64,000 nucleotides of DNA from Poritiphilus sp965212595 (GCA_965212595.1 CBDBVE010000007.1:62001-126000), one strand, 5' to 3'. Positions 17,835 to 26,620 are shown, numbered from the stretch's first letter. Translations and numbers: made by a program. Notes: a model not told the origin generated them from the sequence alone.

Positions 17835-18642
17835 TAGCGGGGATCAACCGTTAGAAAATTATCATAAATTGTCCATTCAGGTAAGCTTGAATGGACTTTC
17901 TTTTTGCATACTGGATACCATTGGTAATACCATTACCCTAGGTCAAAATCTCAGTTTTGGAAAAGAGTTGTCTCCTTATGAAGTTCAAAAAGAGCTGAAG
18001 GATTTTTTCAGGGAATACGGTATCACCGATTATTCCTTTTCTGAAGTAGTAGTAATTCACAGAAACCATTTATTTAGTCTGGTGCCTAAGGCTCTTTTTC
18101 AGGAGGATGACCTGGCCAACTATCTTAAGTTCAATGCTAAGATCCTTGCAAACGACCTTATCGAATACGATGAGATTGCCAATTACGATATGGTAAATGT
18201 CTATGTCCCCTTTGTGAACATTAATAACTATATCTATGACCTTTTCGGTGAGTTTGAATTTATGCACAACGGAACCGTAATGGTTCAAACCTTACTAAAT
18301 TCACACAATAATGGTAAAGAGCCAATTTGCTATTTACACCTTGGTGAAAAGCAAATGGATCTGGCTGTTATCGCTCAAAAAAAACTACTGTATTACAACA
18401 GTTTTGATTTCAATACCAAAGAAGACTTCCTTTACTACCTATTGTTTACCCTAGAACAATTAAATCTGGATCCGGGAACAGTTAAACTTCGTCTTTTTGG
18501 AAATATAGAGGAGGGAGACGAAATTTACTCGCTTTGCTACGAATACGTTCAGCATCTCTCTATTTTTGTACCCTCTAATGCGAATTACGAGAATTCCGCT
18601 GACGAAGAGGTCATAGATTTCACTGTCCTTAACGCGCTTTAA
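17812..18642 (+). CDS. DUF3822 family protein
   Basis: The protein of about 276 residues matches DUF3822, a Bacteroidota family probably related to the actin-like ATPase fold: HKLSIQVSLNGLSFCILDT, then VVVIHRNHLFSLVPKALF and CYLHLGEKQMDLAVIAQKK. I choose the ATG at 17812 (MTKKENNN) rather than a GTG at 17791 because family members start just before the HKLSIQ-like strand. The gene overlaps its upstream neighbour by 23 bases and shares TAATG with rsmD, so translation of all three is probably coupled. Its function is unknown; next to rsmD it is often assumed to be housekeeping. Confidence 0.8.
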   Translation: MTKKENNNSGDQPLENYHKLSIQVSLNGLSFCILDTIGNTITLGQNLSFGKELSPYEVQKELKDFFREYGITDYSFSEVVVIHRNHLFSLVPKALFQEDDLANYLKFNAKILANDLIEYDEIANYDMVNVYVPFVNINNYIYDLFGEFEFMHNGTVMVQTLLNSHNNGKEPICYLHLGEKQMDLAVIAQKKLLYYNSFDFNTKEDFLYYLLFTLEQLNLDPGTVKLRLFGNIEEGDEIYSLCYEYVQHLSIFVPSNANYENSADEEVIDFTVLNAL

Positions 18643-19178
18643 TGCGAATAATTTCCGGAAAATATAAAGGGAAAAGGCTTATCGCCCCGAAAGGGCTGCC
18701 AATAAGGCCAACGACAGATATGGCCAAGGAAGCGCTTTTCAATATCCTAAACAACGACTATTTTTTTGAGGATATCCGTGTTTTAGATTTGTACGCGGGT
18801 AGCGGAAATATAAGTTTTGAATTCGCTTCACGAGGCACGTCGCAAATTGTCGCTGTGGACCAAGACTACCGTTGCATTAAGTTTATTAATAAGACAGCTA
18901 CCGATCTGCATTTCGCTATAGAGGCCATAAAAAGTGAGGTTCTCAAATTCCTGGAAAAAACATCCTTAAAGTTTCACGTCATCTTCGCGGATCCACCATA
19001 TCATTTTTCGGATGAGGAGTTTGCCAAAATTCATGAAGTAGTTTTTAGGCGGAATATGCTTTTGGAAAATGGTGTTTTGATCATTGAGCACTCTAAACAT
19101 TCAAAGCTTTCGGGTTTGGACAATTTGGCAAGTTCTCGAAAATACGGAGGAAGTGTTTTTAGTTTCTTTGAGAATTAA
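18642..19178 (+). CDS. rsmD: 16S rRNA (guanine966-N2)-methyltransferase RsmD
   Basis: The 178-residue protein begins MRIISGKYKGKRLIAPKGLP, then RPTTDMAKEALFNIL, the RsmD signature. The SAM-binding motif I is VLDLYAGSGNISFEFASRG (about residue 45) and the catalytic motif IV is FADPPYHF (about 118). RsmD methylates N2 of G966 in 16S rRNA during 30S assembly. The start codon overlaps the preceding stop (TAATG), which implies translational coupling with the DUF3822 gene. The length is normal. Confidence 0.93.
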   Translation: MRIISGKYKGKRLIAPKGLPIRPTTDMAKEALFNILNNDYFFEDIRVLDLYAGSGNISFEFASRGTSQIVAVDQDYRCIKFINKTATDLHFAIEAIKSEVLKFLEKTSLKFHVIFADPPYHFSDEEFAKIHEVVFRRNMLLENGVLIIEHSKHSKLSGLDNLASSRKYGGSVFSFFEN

Positions 19179-19231
19179 TTCGCTCAGGCATTTTTGTTGA
19201 AAATGTCAGTTGATTTGCAAAACCTTTCCTT

Positions 19232-19259
19232 AAAAAAAGATCCCTAGACAATTCGGGAT
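19232..19259 (-). terminator. rnpB: Putative terminator downstream of RNase P RNA
   Basis: On the minus strand ATCCC pairs with GGGAT across a ten-base loop and is followed by CTTTTTTT. A stronger 11-bp hairpin at 273-300 of the same block (19273-19300), continuous only as minus-strand RNA through a G-U pair, lies between it and rnpB. Confidence 0.5.
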
Positions 19260-19312
19260 AATTCAACCAGCAAACTTTACGAGGCTTTGCTCGCAAAGTT
19301 CGGATTTTATTA

Positions 19313-19642
19313 AAAAGCAGGTCATAAGCCGGATTCTGTGCCCTATATGAGGTCATATAAGGTCCTTATCATTTATCTGGGCCATTGGTTACCCAAAAGC
19401 TCTATCCGCCTACCCTTCAACTAGAACGTGCCGCCCTCAAAAGTTGATATACATGGCGTTTCACCGTATAGAGTTTACCTGATTTCACTACAGCATTACC
19501 TGTACTTGCTTTCTGTTGCACTAGTCCTACCCTGTGGCATGATGCCCCAGGGCGACGGGAGTTACCCGCTATACCGCACTGAGGTGTCCGGACTTTCCTC
19601 CCCGCAGCATAAACACTGCAAGGCGATAAGGTGACCTGCTAA
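19313..19642 (-). ncRNA. rnpB: RNase P RNA, type A
   Basis: RNase P RNA is the catalytic RNA that trims tRNA 5' leaders. On the minus strand the 5' end reads AGCAGGTCACC and is complementary to the 3' end TGACCTGCTTTTT (helix P1). The two universally conserved blocks are present: GAGGAAAGTCCGGAC shortly after the 5' end and ACAGAATCCGGCTTATGACC near the 3' end, with GAGGGCGGCACG and GGTGAAACG between. The length of about 330 nt is typical of bacterial type A. It lies between rsmD and dnaX on the opposite strand. The ends are placed from P1 pairing and could shift by a few bases. Confidence 0.95.
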
Positions 19643-19645
19643 CTG

Positions 19646-19653
19646 CAAAGGTA
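19646..19653 (-). promoter_or_regulatory. rnpB: Putative rnpB -7 box (TACCTTTG)
   Basis: On the minus strand TACCTTTG matches TAnnTTTG. A TTG lies 26 bases further upstream (19682-19680), slightly farther than usual. The box sits a few bases before the expected 5' end of RNase P RNA, as a promoter should. Confidence 0.6.
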
Positions 19654-19740
19654 CGTTAAAGCACCGAATAGCGGGAACGCAATTGTTAATAAAAAAGGAT
19701 TAAAAGGGGGTAAATAAAAAAGATAATAATGAGTGATTTC

Positions 19741-19748
19741 TATATTTG
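19741..19748 (+). promoter_or_regulatory. dnaX: Putative dnaX -7 box (TATATTTG)
   Basis: TATATTTG fits TAnnTTTG and lies 37 bases before the GTG start at 19786. No clear -33 TTG is present at the usual distance. Confidence 0.5.
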
Positions 19749-19785
19749 TATTGATCAAGTCGTTTAACAAAAAAGCTTGGGTATT

Positions 19786-21606
19786 GTGGAACCATTTATA
19801 GTATCGGCCAGAAAATACCGCCCTCAGACGTTTAAAGATGTGGTAGGCCAGCAAGCCATTACCAATACCTTGCAAAATGCCATTGATAATAATCATCTGG
19901 CACAAGCGCTGTTGTTCTGCGGCCCAAGAGGAGTGGGCAAAACTACCTGTGCCCGTATCCTGGCAAAGCAAATTAACCAGGATGGTTCAGAAAGGGAGGA
20001 CGAAGATTTTGCCTTTAACATTTTTGAGCTGGATGCTGCCTCTAATAATTCGGTAGACGACATAAGAAGCCTGATAGACCAGGTTCGTATCCCTCCCCAG
20101 GTGGGAAAGTACAAAGTGTATATTATTGATGAAGTACACATGCTTTCACAGTCGGCCTTTAATGCCTTTTTAAAGACACTTGAAGAACCACCTAAGCATG
20201 CGATCTTTATCCTTGCAACTACAGAAAAGCACAAGATCATACCCACCATATTATCGCGCTGCCAGATTTTTGATTTCAAAAGGATCACAGTGAACGATGC
20301 TGCCGAATACCTTAAATATATTGCTAAAGAACAAGGTATAGATGCCGAGGATGACGCTTTACATATTATTGCTCAAAAGGCAGATGGCGCCATGCGCGAT
20401 GCCCTTTCTATCTTCGATAGAGTGGTGAGTTTCTCAGGGAAGACACTCACACGCAAGTCGGTTACCGAAAACTTAAATGTACTGGACTACGACACGTATT
20501 TTTCGACCACGGCATTGATATTAGAAAATAACATCCCCGAATTACTGCTTTTATTCAACGATACTTTGGCAAAAGGCTTTGAAGGACATCACTTTATTAA
20601 TGGACTGGCATCGCACTTCAGGGACCTTATGGTTTGTAAACATGAGGATACCATTTCCTTGTTAGAGGTCGGGGAAAAAGCCAAAGACCTGTATTTACAG
20701 CAATCTCAAAAGACTTCCGAATCTTTTCTTCTAAAAGCTATCGAAATTGCTAACCAGTGTGACCTCAATTACAAGACAAGCAAAAATCATCGCTTGTTAG
20801 TTGAATTAACACTCATGAAATTGGCTTCACTAAGCTATACGGGTGAAAAAAAAAATCCTGACCAAAGTGACCTAGCTTCCGTTTCTTTGGTTCCCGCTTC
20901 CTTTTTCGAGAAACAGCATATCGCTTCCCTTCCAATTCCGGAAGTTGTAGATGAAGTCGCATTGACCAGCCTGGTACCTATGCCGGAGGCGTCTAAAAAA
21001 GCGGCGGGATCCGAAATTCAGATACAAACAGAAAAGGAGGAAGAAATTGTAGAGGAACCCTCAGAAAAGGAAAACCTGACCGCCGGAATTGAAGATGTTC
21101 TGGTTTCAGAACCTCCTAAAAAAATTCAAATTAAAGAACGCGGCACAAGAGTCTCAGGTCTGTCTTTATCTAGCTTAAAAGCGAAAAAGGCGCATGAGAT
21201 AAGTAAGATAGAGGTTGTATTAGATAAGGAAGACTTGCCAAGGAAGCCTTTTACAGAGGAGGAGATGCGAAAAGAGTGGGAAGCCTACGTCAGAATACTT
21301 GAAACTAAGGGGCGTAAAATACTGGCCTCAAACCTGAGCACGGATTTGCCCAAACTCCTGGAAGACGATATCATAAGTTTAGAACTTCCCAACGGCACCA
21401 TGAAGAAAGAAGTTGAAAGGGAACAACATGATCTCTTGGGTCATCTAAGGAAACAGCTAGACAATCACTTCATAACTTTAAAAATTAAGGTCAACGAAGA
21501 GGCTACACAAAGGTTTGCATTTACTCCTGAAGAGAAATATCAAAAACTTCGAGAAAAGAATCCGGCAATAGATACGCTTAGGAAAGAATTTGATCTAGAC
21601 CTTTGA
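19786..21606 (+). CDS. dnaX: DNA polymerase III subunit gamma/tau
   Basis: The 606-residue protein is the clamp-loader ATPase. I place the start at the GTG at 19786 (MEPFIVSARKYRPQTF), the family start, not at an in-frame TTG three codons upstream. Walker A is GPRGVGKTT, Walker B is VYIIDEVHML, and the SRC motif is in PTILSRCQIF. The four-cysteine zinc module of the E. coli protein is replaced by an acidic insert (QDGSEREDEDF), as is usual in Bacteroidota. Residues 1 to about 350 form domains I-III; the charged tail is the tau-specific part, which binds polymerase and helicase. Codons 354-357 contain an A10 run, where slippage would yield a product of 358 or 362 residues resembling gamma. Confidence 0.95.
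   Translation: MEPFIVSARKYRPQTFKDVVGQQAITNTLQNAIDNNHLAQALLFCGPRGVGKTTCARILAKQINQDGSEREDEDFAFNIFELDAASNNSVDDIRSLIDQVRIPPQVGKYKVYIIDEVHMLSQSAFNAFLKTLEEPPKHAIFILATTEKHKIIPTILSRCQIFDFKRITVNDAAEYLKYIAKEQGIDAEDDALHIIAQKADGAMRDALSIFDRVVSFSGKTLTRKSVTENLNVLDYDTYFSTTALILENNIPELLLLFNDTLAKGFEGHHFINGLASHFRDLMVCKHEDTISLLEVGEKAKDLYLQQSQKTSESFLLKAIEIANQCDLNYKTSKNHRLLVELTLMKLASLSYTGEKKNPDQSDLASVSLVPASFFEKQHIASLPIPEVVDEVALTSLVPMPEASKKAAGSEIQIQTEKEEEIVEEPSEKENLTAGIEDVLVSEPPKKIQIKERGTRVSGLSLSSLKAKKAHEISKIEVVLDKEDLPRKPFTEEEMRKEWEAYVRILETKGRKILASNLSTDLPKLLEDDIISLELPNGTMKKEVEREQHDLLGHLRKQLDNHFITLKIKVNEEATQRFAFTPEEKYQKLREKNPAIDTLRKEFDLDL
20846..20855 (+). other. dnaX: A10 tract in dnaX, candidate transcriptional slippage site
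   Basis: Ten consecutive A residues follow G20845. In frame they read GAA-AAA-AAA-AAT (E354-K-K-N). With nine A the frame reads ATC CTG ACC AAA GTG ACC TAG and stops; with eleven it reads TCC TGA and stops. Both stops lie within eight codons, right after the end of clamp-loader domain III. Thermus dnaX uses slippage at a comparable A9 run to make gamma. Confidence 0.6.
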
Positions 21607-21960
21607 TCTTCCCTCATACTTTATTCGAAGCGCATAGACCAACATAACCACGGCCACTATTAACAAGCCGAGTGCCTCCCTGGCCCTTTCGATATTTACA
21701 ATATCACCCCCACCTATTTCAACACCTTCGAACTTATCGGGCCATAACATAACCGTACCAACCAGGTAGCCTATTGCCAATACAATTGCCAGCACAAAGT
21801 TTAAGCGCCCTGAAAGGAAAAGAATGGATGCAAGTGTAGCCAAACCATAGATACCGTACCATAGCAAGGCATCCGGATCGTTATGTTGAACAAATGCCGC
21901 CCAGGCAAACAGGAGAGCAAAAACTAGGGCTAATACCTTAAAGAAAGTTTTCATGATCAT
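21595..21960 (-). CDS. TMEM220-like small membrane protein
   Basis: The 121-residue protein has four predicted hydrophobic segments and the family phrase FVQHNDPDALLWYGIYGLA, typical of the TMEM220 family (Q-x-N-D-P-D). Function is unknown. The gene overlaps the end of dnaX by 12 bases tail to tail. It starts 5 bases after the stop of eboF, so it may be a seventh gene of the ebo transcript. The start could be either of two ATG codons two apart (21960 or 21954). Whether it belongs functionally to the ebo pathway is open. Confidence 0.8.
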   Translation of the reverse strand: MIMKTFFKVLALVFALLFAWAAFVQHNDPDALLWYGIYGLATLASILFLSGRLNFVLAIVLAIGYLVGTVMLWPDKFEGVEIGGGDIVNIERAREALGLLIVAVVMLVYALRIKYEGRSKV

Positions 21961-21965
21961 TTATT

Positions 21966-23339
21966 TTAAGAAGTAATATGTTTTTCTATGAGATCCTTTA
22001 CTTCGGTCGAATCAACTACCGATTCGTAACTCTCATTCTCTTTATTGCTTATAAAAATTGGAAAATCTAATTGATCTTCAGGAATTCGGCCGTGTGAGCC
22101 CTTGACGAGTTCTGCCTTCAACGGTATAATATTCAAAACTGTTCTGAACCCCATCTTTTTCTTTAGCAGTTTGCCAACCACTTTTGGCATGATTAGTTTG
22201 TCTGCAGGGTCGGTAAATAGTTCTACCGGGTCGTAACCAGGTTTTTTGTGGATATCTACCATACGTGCAAAATCTGGTGCTACCCTATCGTCTTCCCAAA
22301 AGTAATAGGTAAACCAGGAATCTTTGTCAGCGACTACGACAAGGTCGCCAGAACGCTCGTGCGCTAAGCCCAGTCGCTCCAGGTCGTCTTCAGCTAAAAC
22401 CTGCTCTACTCCAACTACTTCAGAAAGCAGCGCTATCACCTCATCCTTTAATTTTTTATCATTTAAATATATATGGGCTACCTGGTGGTCTGCAACGGCA
22501 AATACCTTGCTGGCCCCTGCATCTAAAAGTTCAAGGCCTCTCTCCTCTCTTATTGACAGATATCCCTTGCTCCTCAAAACCCTGTTTAGGTGTATAGGGC
22601 GATGCACATCGGTTATGCCGTATTCAGACAAAAGTATAATCTGGGTATTCTTTTTTTGAAAGTGAGTTACCAATTGCTCAACAACCTTATCAATCTCAGC
22701 CAGGTCTTTCGCGATTTTCTCAAAATTCAATCCCTCTTTCTGTAAAATGTAATCTAAGTGAGGCAGATAAATGAGATGTAAAGTGGGGTCATACAACTGA
22801 TCTGTCTTAATAGCAGCATCTGCAATCCACTGGCTTGACTTAATTGAAGTACGAGGTCCCCAAAAATGAAATAGCGGAAAAGGGCCCAGCTGCTCTTGAA
22901 GTAGATCTCTGAGCTCTGGGGGATGCGAATAACAATCTGGAATTTTTCTCCCATCTGCCAGGTAGTTCGGCCTGGGAGTCACACTGTAATCAACTGAAGC
23001 GTACATATTATACCACCAAAAAAGGTTGGCACAGCTAAAATCAGGGTTCTTTCTTTTCAAATGATCCCAAAGCTTCTCTTCCTGAACCAGCTTGTTGCTT
23101 TGCCTCCAAAATTTTACTTCGCATTCGTCTTTAAAATACCACCCGTTACCTACAATACCATGTTGGGAGGCCGTTTTCCCGGTAAGGTAATTAGACTGGG
23201 CACTACAGGTTACCGCCGGAAAGGCCGGATTAATTACTGTTGAACTCCCCCGCTCTAAAAAGGAGCTGATAAACGGGGTGTGCTCGCCTATAAGGCGTTT
23301 AGTTAAACCGACAACATTTATGACCACGGTTTTCTTCAT
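21966..23339 (-). CDS. eboF: EboF: alkaline-phosphatase/nucleotide-pyrophosphatase-fold protein of the ebo cluster
   Basis: The 457-residue protein has the alkaline-phosphatase superfamily layout. The nucleophile region is NPAFPAVTCSAQSNYLTGKT with T44. A later strand is LIYLPHLDYILQ, and near the end is GSHGRIPEDQLDFPIFIS. Several expected metal ligands are not visible. The first Asp reads V10 (NVVGLT), the His four residues after D196 reads Q200, and the S-D-H-G motif reads S238-E-Y-G. T44, D196 and the final His remain. The metal site may be remodelled or partly lost. Its position at the end of eboA-E supports the EboF assignment. It starts 3 bases after eboE. Its substrate is unknown. Confidence 0.85.
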   Translation of the reverse strand: MKKTVVINVVGLTKRLIGEHTPFISSFLERGSSTVINPAFPAVTCSAQSNYLTGKTASQHGIVGNGWYFKDECEVKFWRQSNKLVQEEKLWDHLKRKNPDFSCANLFWWYNMYASVDYSVTPRPNYLADGRKIPDCYSHPPELRDLLQEQLGPFPLFHFWGPRTSIKSSQWIADAAIKTDQLYDPTLHLIYLPHLDYILQKEGLNFEKIAKDLAEIDKVVEQLVTHFQKKNTQIILLSEYGITDVHRPIHLNRVLRSKGYLSIREERGLELLDAGASKVFAVADHQVAHIYLNDKKLKDEVIALLSEVVGVEQVLAEDDLERLGLAHERSGDLVVVADKDSWFTYYFWEDDRVAPDFARMVDIHKKPGYDPVELFTDPADKLIMPKVVGKLLKKKMGFRTVLNIIPLKAELVKGSHGRIPEDQLDFPIFISNKENESYESVVDSTEVKDLIEKHITS

Positions 23340-23342
23340 AGA

Positions 23343-24537
23343 CTAGAGCTTTTCAATCAGCCAATTTATCTCACGAATTATTGATTCGGAAAGATCTTGT
23401 TTTAAGGATACCGGTAACACATCCCAGGTATAGGTTTCTACTTCTAAATGACTGGTTAGCGCATGATTTTTGAGATATGAAATAACCTTTAAAATTTGAT
23501 CCTGAGTAGCGTAAAGTGTATCAAATTGCTTCAAAAAAATTGGTACGTGAAAATGCGCCCTCAATTCGGTGAAGCTGTTTTCCTTGTTGAGTACAGCGGG
23601 TAAATCTGGGTATGTCTTAACAACTTTACCCACCTTTTGGGTTACCTGGTGAAGATACGTAGGTTCGTCAAAAGCGGACAGTGCTTCCCATACCTTTTCT
23701 GGATCGGCTTTATCAAAAAGAACTTTTAAGGCTGCGCTAACCTGTATCTTGCCAACTTTTATACCTGCTTTTCTAAAGGAAGCAAAACTGTCTTCCGGAG
23801 ATTCATAAGCGAGTGAAAAATGGCATATGTCGTAGCAGACCGTAATGTGCCTAAGAATGAGTTCAGCGGCTTCAGACATTGAAATACCAAGTACCTCGCT
23901 AAGCCTTTCTTTTGCGCATGGTTGTAAATACAATTGAAAAAAATCAAGTACTTCGCTACTGTTTTCCAAAAGGCCGTCTGGTTCTGGTTCAATGTCTAAA
24001 TGAAGGTATTTTCCAGTACTTTTTTTCCAGCTTATACAGCTGAATGGTGACTTCACATAACTGCTCTGCCGCCTTTTTAAAAGCCTTCTTCTTGGAAGCC
24101 TCATCAGAATACCAGTGTTTATAACCAATCGGCGAAGTAGAGATGCCACCTTCCAGTCCTTCTGGAATTAGGTAAGCCAACTGATCAAAAAGTCGTAAGG
24201 TATAGGCCAATCTTTCTGGAGTGGTCCAATCAGGTTTATGAACGTTTTCCTTTACCCTATCCTTATGGAAATTGCCATACGGAAAACCGTTCATTGTAAA
24301 AACATAAAGGTCTTGTTCTTGTAGCCACGTCTTAAAATTGCTTAGTCTGTTGCCCTCATTAAGCTCTTCACTTGCCCTATTAGACAGTCGTAACCCTACA
24401 CCAAAGGGTTTCTCATTACTCAGTGCTTTTTTTATTGGGGGAAGATATTCTTTAAGGCTTGAAAAGGTTTGCTCCCAATCATTTCCGGGATGGATATTGG
24501 TGCAATAGGTAATATGATATTTACCGTCAAAAAGCAT
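23343..24537 (-). pseudogene. eboE: EboE: TIM-barrel metabolite traffic protein, split by an apparent frameshift
   Basis: Two overlapping frames together make one EboE of about 398 residues. The first (from ATG at 24537) runs from MLFDGKYHITYCTNIHPGND to ...IQLYKLEKK, then leaves the family and stops at 23989. The second continues with STGKYLHLDIEPEPDGLLEN to the stop at 23343. The break is at an A7 run (24020-24026 on the plus strand, read as A on the minus). Removing one A, or adding two, joins the frames. The LHLDIEPEPDG phrase marks the sugar-phosphate isomerase/epimerase-like TIM barrel. All other ebo genes are intact and spaced by 1-10 bases, so a sequencing error, phase variation or slippage are all possible alongside true loss. 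Typed as pseudogene only because the frame is broken as given. Confidence 0.85.
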
Positions 24538-24540
24538 TAG

Positions 24541-25707
24541 CTAGGCAACGTTGAATTTTGCCCTGTCATTTAAGGTTTGTATGGCTTTGGTCATAACGTC
24601 CAGATCTATAGTGTGCACGTCTTTTTTCCTGCCAATTTTATCTATAAGTGTAATGGTAAGCTCTCCTCCGAGGTGTTCTCTGAACTCTTCAATCCCGCCT
24701 AGAAGCCTTCCTATTTCTGTCTTATTCTTTACTGGAATATACAAGTCAAAACCTATATCCTGCAAAACATTAATCGCTTCGTTCAATACTTTGCTATCTA
24801 TGAATCCCATATGGTAGGCATAGGTAAGATCTAAAGCCAATCCCTTGGCCACTGCCTCGCCATGTCTTAAGGAATAATTTGTCATTTGCTCCAATTTGTG
24901 AGCTGCCCAGTGACCAAAATCTAACGGCCTTGAAGACCCACTTTCAAAAGGATCGCCTCCCTGAGCAATATGCTCCATATGCATTTCCGCACAACGATAT
25001 ACCACATATTGCATAATTTCGAGGTCTCTTTTTCTAAGCTGATGGGCGTGCGACCCAATGTATTTAAAGAACTTGCCGTCTTTGAGTAGTGATACCTTTA
25101 CGGCCTCGGCTATTCCGGCGATCCAATCTCGTTGTTCCAATGTCTTTAAAAAATCACTGTCGTTGATAATCGCAAAAGGAGGCGCAAAAGTACCGACGAA
25201 GTTTTTCTTTTCAAATGCATTAATACCGTTCTTTACGCCAACGGCGGCATCATTTTGGGCAAGTACGGTAGTAGGTATTCGTATTAGCTTTACACCCCTA
25301 TGGGCAATAGAACAGGCATAACCAACCATGTCAATTAATGCCCCACCACCAATGGCTACTACAAATGAATGTCGGCAAATACTATGCTCATTGATTGCCT
25401 CCAGGATCTGAGTAACATTGCTTTCCTTATTTTTCGCGCCTTCTCCTCCGTGAATGATCAGAGTATCTGTATGATCTAATAGCTTGTTTTGAGCCTCGCA
25501 ATACTTTTTAATTGAAGCGGCCAGGTACGGATGGTGCTCATGTACTCCACTATCCAAAACAAAAAGGAGTTTTTTAACTGCCCCTTTTGCATAGGTTGCG
25601 ATTAGATCGGCAAATAGTGAATTACCATCATCAAAAACACCCTGTGTAAAGTGTAATTTATAGCTAAAGCTTACCGAAAAAGATTGCTTAATGGGCTTGT
25701 ATTGCAT
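24541..25707 (-). CDS. eboD: EboD: 3-dehydroquinate synthase-like protein of the ebo cluster
   Basis: The 388-residue protein belongs to the sugar-phosphate cyclase superfamily. It shows GGEGAKN, the NAD-binding VVAIGGGALIDMVGY, then RIPTTVLAQNDAAVGVKNGI and metal-site blocks IAGIAEAVKVSLLKD, FGHWAAHKLEQM and LRHGEAVAKGL. It is longer than AroB (about 360), and the true shikimate aroB is not expected here, so the ebo context decides the name. It probably cyclises a sugar phosphate to build the core of the unknown ebo metabolite. The spacing is 3 bases before eboE and 9 bases after eboC. Confidence 0.9.
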   Translation of the reverse strand: MQYKPIKQSFSVSFSYKLHFTQGVFDDGNSLFADLIATYAKGAVKKLLFVLDSGVHEHHPYLAASIKKYCEAQNKLLDHTDTLIIHGGEGAKNKESNVTQILEAINEHSICRHSFVVAIGGGALIDMVGYACSIAHRGVKLIRIPTTVLAQNDAAVGVKNGINAFEKKNFVGTFAPPFAIINDSDFLKTLEQRDWIAGIAEAVKVSLLKDGKFFKYIGSHAHQLRKRDLEIMQYVVYRCAEMHMEHIAQGGDPFESGSSRPLDFGHWAAHKLEQMTNYSLRHGEAVAKGLALDLTYAYHMGFIDSKVLNEAINVLQDIGFDLYIPVKNKTEIGRLLGGIEEFREHLGGELTITLIDKIGRKKDVHTIDLDVMTKAIQTLNDRAKFNVA

Positions 25708-25716
25708 AGCATAGAA

Positions 25717-26619
25717 TTAGGTCACTGCGAATAGTTTAGATAAGGCGAAGGAAAGCGGCAGTAAAAGTAATACCATCAATCCATACCACCAAACGCTAAA
25801 ACCTACGGCCAGGGAAGCGTCTAAAACAACTAAGCCAAGGACTCCCGAAATAACAGCCTTTTTAATTGCTTCGGGTGAATTTTTCCGATAAGCCCTAATT
25901 AGAGGTTTATAAACCATAAGGGCAAAAAGCAGAATAAAAGGTAGAATTTCCATGATTTTTGTCAGTTTGGTGGAAACACTTAACAAAACGCCAAAAATAA
26001 CCGCAGCGTATAAAATACCAGCCCAAATTAGGTGCTTTTTATTGTCACCATGTACTTCACCTCTACTTACAAGGGTAATAGCAAAAATGTATACCAGGGG
26101 TATCGCACCCATATACCAGTGCTCCACCTGTTCTATAACAGACATCCCTAAGACCAAGTTTAAAGCTCTGCAAAGTCCCATGTTTAAAGGCCCTATTAGG
26201 GAATATTTCTTTGAAAAACCATCGTAAAGAACAATACAAAATGCAAGTAAAAGTGCTACAACACCAGCAAGTGTGTTGGCAAGGAATGCCAGTAAAATTC
26301 CAAGCAATATCAGTAAAGACCCAAAAATAGCGGCTGACCTCCTGGAAACCAAGCCACTCGGAATAGGCCTTTCCGGGCGTTCGACCTTGTCTAGTTTGGC
26401 ATCAAAAACATCATTTAATATTACCCCTGCTGCGTATAGGAAAACCGAGGCGAGGATCAGGCAAAAAGCATCTGAAAGCTGCTCCGGAGAATATGCGCTA
26501 AGGCCGAATTCTGATTTAACCATACCAGAAATTGCAAATCCCGCAAGGATGTCTGCCGCGGCCGTTGGAAGGTTTGCCGGTCTGGCTAGTCTGGTATAGC
26601 CCAGAATTTTGGACTTCAT
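25717..26619 (-). CDS. eboC: EboC: UbiA-like prenyltransferase of the ebo cluster
   Basis: The 300-residue integral membrane protein has about eight or nine hydrophobic segments. The first prenyl-diphosphate-binding motif is NDVFDAKLDKVERPERPIPS near residue 69, and the second Asp-containing loop is FCIVLYDGFSKKYS near 130. UbiA-type enzymes attach an isoprenoid chain to an aromatic or cyclic acceptor at the membrane. Here the acceptor is presumably the EboD product, which suggests a lipid-anchored metabolite. It starts 1 base after the eboB stop. UbiA family membership is certain; the name EboC comes from context. Confidence 0.9.
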   Translation of the reverse strand: MKSKILGYTRLARPANLPTAAADILAGFAISGMVKSEFGLSAYSPEQLSDAFCLILASVFLYAAGVILNDVFDAKLDKVERPERPIPSGLVSRRSAAIFGSLLILLGILLAFLANTLAGVVALLLAFCIVLYDGFSKKYSLIGPLNMGLCRALNLVLGMSVIEQVEHWYMGAIPLVYIFAITLVSRGEVHGDNKKHLIWAGILYAAVIFGVLLSVSTKLTKIMEILPFILLFALMVYKPLIRAYRKNSPEAIKKAVISGVLGLVVLDASLAVGFSVWWYGLMVLLLLPLSFALSKLFAVT

Positions 26620-26620
26620 C

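Noticed and set aside
19777..19785. TTG start for dnaX at 19777
   Set aside because: Family members begin MEPF..., which matches the GTG three codons downstream.
24541..25707. EboD as the housekeeping aroB
   Set aside because: It lies inside an intact ebo operon, is longer than typical AroB, and its neighbours are not shikimate genes.
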